This document shows, in pieces, positions 28,940 through 43,112 of a stretch of 64,000 bases of DNA. How positions within the stretch are numbered: the first letter of the stretch is position 1; each line of letters starts with the position of its first letter. Source of the stretch: Brasenia schreberi. Taxonomy: Eukaryota > Streptophyta > Magnoliopsida > Nymphaeales > Cabombaceae. Under the pieces are notes generated by a model, which saw nothing but the letters and a program-made list of their open reading frames with translations, was not told the origin of the DNA and searched no databases. The position numbers were made by a program, and so were the translations under genes. The DNA is taken from the NCBI GenBank assembly GCA_036023115.1, contig JAYKKT010000041.1, positions 4,985,501-5,049,500 on the forward strand. Direction: 5' to 3'.

Positions 28940-30310
28940 AAGGTTTATTTCAAAATGGTACCTAGGCTTTATTTTAAATTGCTTTTTATTACCTAAAATT
29001 ATTTATAGTTCAGTACATGAATATTTAGCAATTGAAACAAACCTTTCTTAGTTATCCTTGAATATAGCAATTGAACAAAAATATATGAGTAAAAATAAGA
29101 AAGAAAAATTGCTAGTAGCCTAAGATGAGATAGGGTCGAGTTCGAAAACTAACTAGAAAAAGAATAAACTAAACAAGAAGTTTAACAAGAATAACAAGAA
29201 AGACAATCAATTTTTTAAGAAACTATAAGAAACTGCTTCTCGGGTCAAGTGCTTCAATTGTGGAAAAATGGGTTACTACAAGAGGCACTGTCATAACAAG
29301 AACACTAATGGTGTAAACACTCGATAGCGCGGCCAAACGAAAAAGCAGAACATAATCTATGTAGTTTCAAAATGTCTCTATATAGACCACTTGGATTGAT
29401 TTAAGAGCAATGAGACATATTTCTAAGAGCAAAGATGGTGCTATAGACCTAAAAAAATATAAACTAGGGGAACATCGTGTATACATGAGAAACAACGAGA
29501 CATAATCTTAGCCGAGAAAAGATTCATAGTTCTGTCACTGTGTTAAAAGACAAGACTACCTTGTCTTTTTTTAAAATGTATAGATTCGGACTGAAGGGCA
29601 AAATTATAAGTTTACCCTCGATTAGTCACGAATTTTTAAAGATTAAGTAGACATCCATTTTACTAATATGCTCCTGGTCCTTTTTTTTTTTAAATTCAAA
29701 ACTGGACAAATAGATAAAATTAGTGATTTGTCCCTATAATTTGGAGATATTATCAGTGGTAGGATTTTTTCAGAAAAATTATAAATTTGTTCCCATTTGA
29801 TTCTGTAAATAGGATAATCAAGTTATGAAAAACTCAATAATAATACTTAAATATGTATGAAACTAGTTTTAAGTATCATGAGTTATTTTACGTGCAATAG
29901 TTGGAGATTCTATAAGAGGGATTGTTGCAACAAGAAGAACAATGGAAACACCTAATAATGTGAACAATCGGAGAAGTAGGATATAATCTATGTGATATCA
30001 GAATACTTGTACATGGACCTTCTGGTGAGTGATTTATGGATTGACTCAGGATCAACGTGACATATCTCGAAAAGAAAGAAAGGGATAATGGACCTAAAAG
30101 AATACAAACTAGGAGAACATCATGCATACAAGGGAAAGAACACTTTCTTAGATGTTCTTGGAATTGAGTCATTTACAATTTATGTACAAGGCATACTTGA
30201 TTGTGCCAAATATAAAGCGCAATCTGGTTTCAGTCCCTATCTTCGTTAAGGACTTTGAGGTCAGGTTTATTCCTAGAAAAGTGACTGTGGGGAAGTATGG
30301 GAGAGTAGTT
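28940..30310 (+). pseudogene. copia gag end and doubled protease remnant
   Basis: The gag tail (IEQKYMSKNKK) leads to a zinc knuckle at 29250-29291, CFNCGKMGYYKRHC, with Tyr where the metal-binding His normally stands. A protease start follows (NIIYVVSKCLYIDHLD), which decays by about 29510. From about 29575 to 29870 the sequence resembles the element leader (AGGGCAAAATTATAAG). At about 29890 a second zinc-knuckle end and protease begin, with the active-site Asp-Ser-Gly kept at about 30043-30051 (LWIDSGS). Frameshifts and stops occur throughout. Confidence 0.68.
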
Positions 30311-30329
30311 TTATCTAGTTAGTTTGATG

Positions 30330-31500
30330 TAAAACATGATTTATTCAAACTGAATATAAATGAAAGTCAAGATTCTTCTTTTTATATTAATTGTGCCTTT
30401 AATGTTTATGTGAATCTATAGCATAAATGCCTAAGGCATATAAGTTTGAAAAAGATGAGAAAGTTATCCGACTTTGACTTATTGCTCGGATTTTAGGAAA
30501 CTACTTTTGATAAATGTGAAGCTTATATACACGAAAAAATGACAAGAAAAACTTTTTTGAAGGAAACAACAAGGGCAACAATTCTATTGAAAATTATTCA
30601 CACTAATTTATTTTGACCTTTAAGAGTAAGATTGCATCGAGAAAATGTTTATTTCATAACATTTATTGATGATTACTCGAGATATACATACATATATCTC
30701 TTAACACATAAATATGAGGCATTTGAAGCATTCAAAGAATATGAGCAATAAGTTGAAAATCAACTAGGGCATATAATCAAAGTCTTGATATCAAATAGAG
30801 GTAGCGAGTAAACCTCTACAAAATTTCTAGAATTTTGTAAAAATTTTGGTATTTCAAAGCAAAATACAATGCCCAAGACAATTTAACAAAATGGCATGGC
30901 TAAAAGATATAACAAGATCTTACTAAACATAACACGGTTAATGTTAATAGATTCTTATCTACCAAGGATATTTTAAGGATAAGCGGTAAGTACAACTGTA
31001 TATATACTCAATAGAGTATCATATAAAGTTGTATTCTTTCTACCATATGAGATGTAGTTTGCAAAAAAACTCAAGCTAAATCATGTCAGGAAGTGGGGAC
31101 CTATCGCTCATGTGAAGATCATTGATCAGTCTAGAGGTAAGCTAGACAGTAGGCTTGAGATGTATATTCATCGGATATCCTAAAGGCTCTAAAGAATATC
31201 GATTTTATCATAAAGACCATGGACTGATAGAGAGCATAGAAATTAAATTATTAGAATATACTAAGAATGACATCCTGAAAAATAATGATGAGTATGTTAA
31301 TGATCTAGTAGATCTATATCAATAATTATTTGAACCTATAGATGATCTTCCTCAACAAACCGAAACCTTAAGTAGACATAAAAGACCTAGGGTTATACCA
31401 TCTTACTTAAGCGATTATCTCACTTACCAGGTAGAGGAAGTGTGTAACTCGATAGATATAGATGAGCTGACTCATTACTTGACATATCGTCAAGCTATTG
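30330..31500 (+). pseudogene. copia integrase remnant of right element
   Basis: The His-Cys region starts at about 30420, the catalytic core runs through about 30600-30950 (for example FITFIDDYSRYTYIYLLTH), and the C-terminal region GYPKGSKEYRFYHKDHG lies near 31180-31240, ending in acidic DLVDLYQ near 31310. Stops interrupt every block. Confidence 0.72.
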
Positions 31501-32290
31501 ACTCATCTGAATCAACACATTGAGAAAAAGTCATGGATGAGGAAATTAAATCTATTGAGAAAAAACAAGTCTAGGAGTTGATTGATTTGCCAAAATGAAC
31601 AAAAGTCATAGGTTATAAATGGGTTCTCAAAAAAAATATAAGATTGATGGAACAATCGATAAATTTAAAATAAAGTTAGTTGAAAAGGGTTTTTCGCAAA
31701 AGGTGGGGATAAATTATGTTGAAACATATTCTTTTATTTGCATTCATAAGAGTAATCCTGGCGATATAAGCATATTATAATTTGGACTGACATCAATTAG
31801 ATGTAAAAACTGCTTTTTTAAATGGAGATTTAGATGAAATCATATATATACAACAATCCAAAGGATATAGAGTTAAAGGCGAAGAAGATTTATATAGGTT
31901 GAAAAAATCCCTATATAGCCTTAAACAATCACCTCGTTAATGGTATTTGACTTTTTAAAATATCATTATTGAACTTAGATTTGTGGCTAATGAACTTAAT
32001 CATTTTGTATATATTTGGAATAGTATGAGTCACTTTGTCATCTTATTATTATATGTAGATGACATATTCTTGACTGAGAAAGACAATGAGATGATTGTCA
32101 AAACCAAGTTATGGTTAAACTCAATACGACTATGTTCATGATATGGTTATGAGAAAGGAAATATCCATTTCATATATACCAACTGAAGATATGTTGGCAG
32201 ACCTCTTGACAAAAGGCATATTAGAGGATCATTTCTCAAAGCATCTTGTAAACATAGGTTTGAGATATGTTTGATTGTTATGTCGGTAAG
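31500..32290 (+). pseudogene. copia RT with truncated RNase H
   Basis: RT motifs are FSQKVGINYVET, AFLNGDLDEIIYIQQ, KKSLYSLKQSPR and an intact YVDD box near 32056. RT breaks off at about 32110 (MIVKTKLW) and joins the C-terminal end of RNase H (IPTEDMLADLLTKGI, FSKHLVNIGLRYV), so most of RNase H is deleted. Stops occur in RT. Confidence 0.77.
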
Positions 32291-32412
32291 AAACCACATA
32301 ATAGATGTTGATTGTAACAACAATCATAAAATGATATGACTAGGGAAACCCCACAAAAGTGGGAGAAAAATCAGTATGTCAGATTATTTTGCTCGAATGG
32401 TCAAATAGGAGA

Positions 32413-32752
32413 TGTATAACCAAGAAAATGGTCATTTTCAACAGTTTCACCCACTGAAACGGCTAAATCGGCTATCTAGTTGTTTCTCTAACAACCGGAT
32501 AAGGGCTCCATAACAGAAAGCCCAACCTAGATATCTGGGAGGTGGAGTCAGGCGCTGCTCTATAAATTAAGAGCAGTGCACTAAAGAAAAATATATACAT
32601 GGAAAACACAGAGAAACCTCCCTCGAAGAAACCGATTGTAGGAAACCTGGAAAAACCTGGAAAACCTTTTTTTTGTTTTCTTACCTGGGATAAGATCCGC
32701 TACGAGTTCAGAAAGAGGTCGTATGCCAAAAGATCAGGTCGGAGTGCCAACA
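32413..32752 (+). repeat. LTR family B (3' LTR of right recombinant element)
   Basis: 340 bases, TGTATAACCAAG to GAGTGCCAACA, preceded by AAATAGGAGA. Open frames across it are not genes. Confidence 0.85.
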
Positions 32753-32757
32753 TATAT

Positions 32758-33915
32758 ATCAAACCATGGTTGTTTTGTAAGGTTTTGGTTCGGTAGAGCC
32801 AAATTCATTCATGTACAGTTGATAATCCCTATGCATTATGATGCATATTGTGTACATATTCAACTCGATGCTTTCAAAAACTTATTCACGAACTCATATC
32901 TTGGTTCAATAATCATTGACAAGTTCATGAACTAACATTTTTTGGCAAGACACGAAGATCTATGATGTTAAACAATAGCAAGCTACTGAATTCATTTTCT
33001 AGTTTTGGTTGAGCTTTAGCGATTAGCTAGAGACGACACGTTGCAAAATTAAGGTACTTGTATAATCTTTACTTTCAACACCAAGAAGAAAATGCATGAC
33101 GTTGTCTTGCTGAAAGGCCAAGTGAACCCGTTGATACTTGAATCTCTTCGAGAGTTTTTGGTTTCTAGAACACATAATCACGAAGAGAACTGACGCTGAA
33201 CATACTCCGGAATATATGTAAAAAATTAGCTGCTAAACCATGATTAAAATTGAGGCCTTTTCTGGTCACAACTGTTCTGATAATCAAGTATAAATGACTA
33301 TTATATGTAGTATTCAAAACGAAGGATGCCCATTCCTACTAGAAGAACCTGTAGGTGATTCAAGTCCTTGGGTATACTTGACATTGCAACAGTTAAAATC
33401 TCTGTATCTGCTCCAATGTGCTGCCACTAATTGATAAGTGATTGGGTTTCCTCCTAATGATATTTTCACTCCTTATGTGATATCTTTGAATGATTATTCG
33501 ACGATTATTTGAAATTTCAAAATACTTTAGTGCCTCTATCACCATTCACACACAAATATTTGTGTTGCATATACTTTGAAAACCATCCGGCACAAGTATT
33601 GCATATACTTTAGTGTCGCACCCTGTTCACCGTAATCTTGGACACAATTTTACATATGACATTGCAAAGGCTCATAAGACGGAAGTCTAACAACTTGGTG
33701 GCACACTGTTTCTTAGGGCTGAGTACAACAGTAGTTGTAGAGTTGGTCTCCTTGAGCGAAATCCAACTAGAAAAGGCTTTTCTTATAATTGCCCTACATT
33801 AATGCTTTATGATATCCCAATAAGACTGTTGAAGTTACCTGAGAAGCCATCAAGGCCCAGCGAGCAAACTTAATTCAGACAAGGGGCTCTCTTTATATGT
33901 GCTTCATACATGGGG
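32758..33915. other. Intergenic, nothing recognised
   Basis: Single-copy-looking, AT-rich DNA with short open frames only. I checked for copia RNase H motifs around 33600-33800 and found none convincing. Confidence 0.5.
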
Positions 33916-33934
33916 TACTGAATCCATCATATAC

Positions 33935-34148
33935 AACAACAACAGCCACGTCTTTTCCCATACTAGATGGGGTCGTCTACATTGATTCTTTGTTTCCACA
34001 TAGTCCTATCACGTGCCATGTTAGCAGTTAACTCACAATAAGCTACATCATTCTTTATTGTTTCTTTCCAACACTTTTGTGGTCATCTTCTACATCTTTT
34101 AATGCTATCAAAATCTAGTTTTTCATAAGGTTCTTCTTGTGATCTTCT
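33935..34148 (-). mobile_element. 5'-truncated RTE-type LINE fragment with target duplication
   Basis: On the minus strand it carries the C-terminal end of an RTE-clade LINE protein (GRPQKCWKETIKNDVA, then RTMWKQRINV) and the 3' tail ending in GTTGTTG. Near-matching 19-base target copies flank it at 33916-33934 and 34149-34167 (17 of 19 identical, both starting TACTGAATC). A short 5'-truncated copy of this kind is the usual product of target-primed reverse transcription. Confidence 0.8.
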
Positions 34149-34167
34149 TACTGAATCTATCAGATAC

Positions 34168-34426
34168 AGAAGAAAAAGAAAGCAGCTTGTGACTGGGTTG
34201 CATTTTGATTAGGTAACTACTCAATTCTCACCAATGAAGACAAGTTCTATAAATTAGTTTAGGTAATGGAAATAGAACATTATATTATAGACTTGTGGGG
34301 ACATCAAAGACAGGCTAACAAACAAGTAAACTTCATGTTTTGTGATTAGGATTTTCATTAGTAAATTCTCCTTGTTTGTTTTGTGATTAGAATTTTTATT
34401 AGTAAATTTCTGGTACTGATAGAGAT
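34168..34426. other. Short spacer, nothing recognised
   Basis: AT-rich sequence between the LINE fragment and the next copia LTR. Confidence 0.5.
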
Positions 34427-34806
34427 ATTTCGTACCTCATCGAGGATTCTCGTTGGAGTCCTCAGTCACGCTTCCAAAAGTGGAAGAGCTCAAACAAGGG
34501 GAGAAATGGTTGTTTACATGGTTACCCTAAGAAGGATTTCCATGAAAGCACGGTTTCTCTGTTTTAAGTTTCTTTTGTTTCTATTTTTCGTATTCACTAC
34601 ACTATTATGAAAGACTTTCATTAAAATCAACTTCGGCTTTCTTATCTTTCCTATTCTGGGTTTTCCTTATTCAAGCTTTTATTCTTATTTACAACATTTA
34701 CATTTTATTTTATCTACAAATAACACTTCCATGGAATCCAAGAAGATGACATGTCTTTTCATATTCCATGAATTTATTGTTGAGAATGGTCAAATATGGT
34801 GTTACA
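34427..34806 (-). repeat. LTR family C (3' LTR of element 5)
   Basis: About 380 bases. Minus-strand start TGTAACACCATATTTGACC, similar to the LTRs at 28102 and 23440. The lower-coordinate border is placed by alignment with the other two C LTRs and may be off by a few bases. Confidence 0.75.
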
Positions 34807-35030
34807 TCTCTCACTTTGTCATTTGAGCCAAGCTTTATGACACATGGGTTTTTACCTCCTACTTTTTGTGGCTTTTCCTAAGTTGTGCCAAGTATAATTC
34901 TAAGTGTAATTGCAATCGACACAAGTTATGTGGTTTTTCGTATACAACATGTTCTTTCCTACACAACAATTTTCATCATATAATTTAATACACTTTAAAT
35001 AAATCTCAAACTCATGTTTGTAACATGCTT

Positions 35031-36280
35031 TCAAAAAATATCCTCTATTATGCCTTTGGTCAAGGGGTGTGTCACCATATCATTAGTTGGCATATATAAT
35101 ATAGATAACTCATTTCTCTTAACCATATCTTGAACATAGTGATACCTAACTATTATATGCTTGCTTCGGGAGCTATCAACTCCACTCTTAATCAAAGTTA
35201 TTGTTGCATTATTGTCACAATAAATTACAACTAGATCATTGGTTATATTCAACTTCAAATCACATATGAAGCGGCTTATTTAAACAGCATTGGTTGCAAC
35301 CATATAACAAACAACATACTCAGCTTCTTGTGTGTACAATGCTATACGAAACAACTCCACCCCCAAATAGAAATATTTGTATAGAGGTTGATTTGTTATT
35401 ATCTTTGCTTTCAGCAAAGTTAACATTTGAGAATTTTATCACTTTTAGTTTATCTACTTGAAAATGCAGTTTTAAGCCTTTTGTTCCTTTAAGATATCTT
35501 ATAATCTTTTTCACATCTATCCAATATTGTTTGATATCTACTTATAAGACCAACAATGAAGTTGATATCAAGTTTTGTACATAACATATTATACATCAAG
35601 CTATCAATAGCCTGTGTATAAAGAACATTAGGCTTGTTATATCCCTCACTAGGATGATCAACCTTGATTAATTTGGCTTCTTTAGCAACGGGTGTAGATG
35701 AAGGCTTGTATTCACCAATTTTAAATTTCTTGAGGATATAGTTTATATATCTCTTCACTTATGTATAATAGTTTAGATTCTCTATCTCGAGAAATCTTTA
35801 TTCCTAGAATATAGAACACCTCTCCCATATCCTTAATTTTGAACCTTAAGTTTAACAATGACTTGGTTTTGACAGTCATTTCATTATCGTATACAGTCAA
35901 CAAGATACCATCTACATATAACGATAGAATGACAAAGTGGCTTCTACTGTTCCAAACATATGCACAGTAATTAAGTTCATTAGCTACAAACCCAAGTTCT
36001 ATAATAACATTTTGAAAAGTCAAATACCAATGATAATGTAATTGTTTAAGGCTATATAGAGATTTTTTCAACCTATATACTTTAGCTTCTTGGCTTTTAA
36101 CAATATATCCTTTTGGTTATTACATATATATGATTTCATTTAAATCTCCATTTAGAAAAGCGGTTTTTACAAATTTCGTAAATAATATTTTGAAATTATC
36201 AAAACTATTTGAAGGTGTCGCAAATTTCGTAATAGGGGAATGTCTCAACATAATATATTCTCTCCTTTTGCGAGAATCCT
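35031..36280 (-). pseudogene. copia RT and RNase H, nearly full order
   Basis: Minus-strand blocks in order: KKSLYSLKQLHYHWY and LYVDGILLT (RT; the catalytic Tyr-Val-Asp-Asp reads Tyr-Val-Asp-Gly), GIKISRDRESKLLY, the linker (EYKPSSTPVAKEAKLI), MKKIIRYLKGTKGLKLHFQ (RNase H start), and CDNNATITLIKSGVD with THPLTKGI (RNase H end). Three frameshifts or stops separate the blocks. Loss of a catalytic aspartate makes it inactive. Confidence 0.82.
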
Positions 36281-36479
36281 TTGCAACCAACTTTGCCTTA
36301 AACTTATTGATAGATCCATTGACTTTATATTTCGTCTTCAGAACTCATTTACATCCTATGACTTTCATTCTTTTTGATAAATGAGTCAATTATCAAACTT
36401 GTTTTTCTGAATGGATTCAATTTTTTCATCCATGACTTTTTCCTAATCTAACAATTCAGATGAATCAATAGCTTTTTGA

Positions 36480-37824
36480 TATGTTAAGTTATCAGTCAAC
36501 TCATCTAAATTCATTAAATTACACACTTTCTTTACAAGATAAGTATGATAATCTATTAAGTAGGACAGTGACACCCTAGGTTTTTTTATGTCTACTTAAA
36601 GTTTTGGTTTGTTAATGAAGATTATCATTATATATGAGTTTAAATAATGATTGATGTAAATCTACTAAATCATCAACACATTCATCATCATTCTCAAAAA
36701 TGTCATTCTTAGTCTCCTCTAAGAATTCAACATCTTTGTTTTTTATTAATCCAGTACTCTTGTGATAAAACATATATCCTTTAGAACATTTTGGATATCC
36801 AATGAATACACATCTTAATGACCTATTGTTTAGTTTATCCTTAGACTAGTAAATGATCTTCACATTGCGATAGATCACCATCTCTTTAGATAATCTAAAA
36901 AATTGCTCTCATATGGTGTAGAGAATAAAAGCTTACAAGACACTCTATTTAATATATACAAGTCTATACTTACCACTTCTCCCCAAAATACCCTTGGTAG
37001 AGAAACATCTATTAACATAAATATTGTCATATTCAGTAAAGTCATGTTATATTTTTCTACTACACCATTTTATTGAGGTATTTTGAGTATTATATTTTTT
37101 TTTAAAATACCAAAGTCTTTGTAGTATTCTAAAACTTTTGTAGAGATGTACTCTCTACCTCGATCAAATCTTAAGACTTTGATTTGTATGCCCTAGTTGG
37201 TGCTCAACTTCTTGCTTATATTCTTTGAATACCTCAAGTACCTTAAATTTATGTGTTAAGATAAATATATGTATATCTCAAGTAATCATCAATAATGGTT
37301 ATAAAATAAACCTTTTCTTGAAGTGATCTCACTCTAAATTGTCTAGATAAATCAGTGTGAATGATTTTCAATAGGGTTGTTGTCCTAGTTATGTCTTTGA
37401 TAAATGTTTTTCTTATCATTTTTCCTTTCTATACAGGCTTCACACTTACTAAAAGTGTTTTCCTAAAATTCAACCAATAAGTTAAAGTTGTATAATTTTT
37501 TCAACTTTTGAGACTTATATGTCCTAGGCATTTATGTCATACATTCACATCAATATTAAAAGCACAATCAATATAAGGAGAAGAACCATCATTTTCATTG
37601 ATATTTAGTTTGAACAATGAATGTTCAACATCAAACAGTCCAAAGAAATCTATCATTCTATGCTTCTCCATAATTACCTTGTAAGGGTCAAACCTAACTT
37701 TAAAACTTTTCTTAACTAAAGTAGAGATCGAAACTAAATTATGCCTTATAGAAAACCATGACAAAGTGGTTTTCGCCAATGGTTTTCGAGAAAACTGTGG
37801 TTTTTCATTGCGGTTTTTTGACAA
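36480..37824 (-). pseudogene. copia integrase and protease end
   Basis: The C-terminal integrase domain lies at about 36590-36850 and the core at about 36880-37400, both with stops. Open frame 37537-37824 carries the protease end (VSISTLVKKSFKVRFDPYKV) and FDVEHSLFKLNINEND, the linker toward the integrase zinc region. It matches the plus-strand copy at 10060-10240. Confidence 0.75.
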
Positions 37825-37905
37825 AAATCATGGGTGACTTTTAATTTCTAAAGAAAACTATGAGAGAGAGAGAATAGGGAGAACGAGAAAGGAGAAAGAG
37901 AGAGA

Positions 37906-39340
37906 TGATCGGAGAGTTGATTGTCTTCTCCGATCGTTTTTCCAGTTTCTTTGTAGGGTCCCCCTTTCTTATTTTTCGATAGTCTCAGGCAGCATGTGAT
38001 AATGACTTCTTATTTGAGCCCACAACACAAAAAAAAAAAGTGGATTAAAGGTGAGTAAACCTGACTTAGTTTTATTTTGCTTTTATAAAATTAAGAAAAT
38101 TGGATACAAGTTGAAGGTGTCGCAAAACCTAAAATTTGTATATACCATCCTCAATGAACTCCTGTTACCATCCATAGCCTTAGCTTGCCCACTAAAAAAA
38201 TTTGCTCCATTAATGACTTCTACAATTCCTTTATAATTACTTTAGTAAACAAAAATAGTACAAATTGTTACATAGACCACACAAGTATGCCCACTAAGTT
38301 GTTGTGTCTCTATTCGAAATGCCTTTTAACTAATACAACAAATATCATAAAGATTTCTTTTTATTGGTGAACTCCTTATCCTAAAATTGGTTTGGAGTAA
38401 CTTAAACTTAATGACTCCAAACTTAATCTTCAATAATTACTTCATCAATATTCATGTCAAACATATTACTCAAAATGTTTTCCTTGCTTCTAACCATCAT
38501 CTTTGTCATCAACACAACAAGTTGACCCTCCATTAGAAGATCAAATATCTCGCAGACATGATAAATGATGATAGTCATCTCATCTCATAACACATAGAAG
38601 TTGTTTGCGTATGGTTGCCAACACTCGATAAAAACAACCAACAACACATGGTCTATAACTTAATATAACAAATCTTCTTACCTAATTAACCCACTCCTAT
38701 TTACAATCTCATCCCAGTTATCGGGCTTCACAATCATTCGCTTGATTAACCATACTCTACCAATAATACATCTTATGTGGGTTGCTACTACTTTTCAAAA
38801 TGTCTTCATATTTATATTTACATAATTAGATGGTAAAGTATGTATAAAACTAGAAATATACAATTGCATTAAAATTGAAAATTAAATGTTCGTATCAAAA
38901 CTAAGAAGTAGTTCTCATGTATTAGGGATTGTCTCATAATCTCTTCATACCATTCATAGAAATCTTTGAAGCATTTATATCCTCCTTGTAATGTAAAAGT
39001 TCAACTTTATCATCCGGGGTATCGATCTTTGTTTCACAAATAAGATTGATATTTTTCACCAAAGAGAAGAAGAGCAACTATGATTTGCCGTACAAATAAG
39101 ATTGGGATTTTTCAGTTTCACAAATAATAAAATCGGAAAAAGAAAACAATATGTGGAGTGAAAAAAGGTGTGTGCGTATCGTTTCCAGTTACGAATGCGG
39201 ATGAGTGGTCGAGTGGGGACTTTGGGCCCTGTAGAGGCTACATGACCCGAATCCGGTCAGCAAATATCAATCAACCGGGAAAAGATCTCGGATCTGGATC
39301 ACCACGACTCGACGCATGTTACGAACCAAAAATGAACAAG
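37906..39340. other. Intergenic, nothing recognised
   Basis: AT-rich DNA between the copia relic and the GAPC promoter. Only short open frames are present. GC content rises from about 39180 on. Confidence 0.5.
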
Positions 39341-39631
39341 GCGCCAAAACGTGGCGGGTCGTGTAAGAGGGAGGCACGTAGCAACTCGATTTGCCACGCC
39401 AACGTGCTCCCCACGGCAGCACCCGCCTTCTAGTCTCTTCCATCCAAAACCGTCTTTTACCGAAAACCGCTCCGCAATCCCCAAACCCTGGTTTCAGTCA
39501 ACCTTCCACACCCTCAAACCTCCCTTGCCCCTTCCCCTCCTTAAGTAACTCTCACCTGCTTACTCCCTTGCTTCCCTCTCTCATCGCTCTCTTCCGTCGC
39601 TCTCTCTCTGGTCTTCTTTGTCGAGTTCGTC
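39341..39631 (+). promoter_or_regulatory. GAPC promoter-proximal region and 5' UTR
   Basis: GC-richer DNA with ACGT-core motifs (GGCACGTAGC near 39372, AACGTGCTCC near 39401) and an AAACCCT telo-box-like motif near 39483, followed by a pyrimidine-rich run (about 39510-39625) that fits a plant Y-patch and leader. I see no convincing TATA box. The transcription start cannot be fixed from sequence alone. Confidence 0.45.
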
Positions 39632-42852
<3,221 letters not shown>

Positions 42853-43106
42853 ACAAGGAAGAAGCAGATAAGCCAGCGATGCCAAGATGTTATGAATGTG
42901 ACCGAGTGTCTAGATGTTTGCCTAATTTTTGTCTGTTCTGCTCATTTTTGGTTTTTCTATATTATGTGCTACCTTTTTCTTCCACTCGGGAGTGCGCAGG
43001 AGGCGTGTCGGGTTCGTTGGTGACTTTTAAGCGTCATATTGTTGTCTTGGGAGAGACCAAACATGATCTAGTTTTGGTTTTTGTTGAACATTTTGCTTAT
43101 TATCGC

Positions 43107-43112
43107 AATAAA
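43107..43112 (+). terminator. Likely GAPC polyadenylation signal
   Basis: AATAAA 255 bases after the stop codon, in a T-rich 3' UTR (CTTATTATCGCAATAAATC). Confidence 0.55.

Larger units (their letters stand above)
28102..32752 (+). mobile_element. Recombinant Ty1/copia element, 5' LTR C and 3' LTR B
   Basis: A plus-strand element with 5' LTR C (28102-28487), a primer site starting at 28489 (TGGTATCAGG), a purine tract before 32413 and 3' LTR B (32413-32752). The internal order is leader, gag end with zinc knuckle, a first protease start, a leader-like AT-rich stretch, a second zinc-knuckle/protease segment, integrase, RT, and the last part of RNase H. The doubled protease region marks a join between two element copies at about 29510-29880. 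Stops are frequent. The left flank AATTT (28097-28101) and right flank TATAT (32753-32757) do not match each other, but each matches the partner element in reverse complement (AAATC, 4 of 5, and ATATA, 5 of 5). Confidence 0.85.
34427..37900 (-). mobile_element. Ty1/copia element 5 (LTR family C), 5' end lost
   Basis: Minus strand. The 3' LTR C is at about 34427-34806, preceded on the minus strand by GTGAGAGA. RNase H (35031-35514), RT/RNase H linker (35489-35758), RT (35721-36280), integrase (about 36480-37530) and the integrase N-terminus with protease end (37537-37824) follow. At about 37760 the protease frame joins an AG-rich leader-like stretch (37850-37905), so gag is deleted. No 5' LTR or primer site is seen beyond it. 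The target copy on the right is therefore unknown. Confidence 0.8.

Noticed and set aside
33600..33830. Possible copia RNase H C-terminus (AEYNSS resembling AEYRAL)
   Set aside because: Surrounding residues do not follow the RNase H pattern in any frame.
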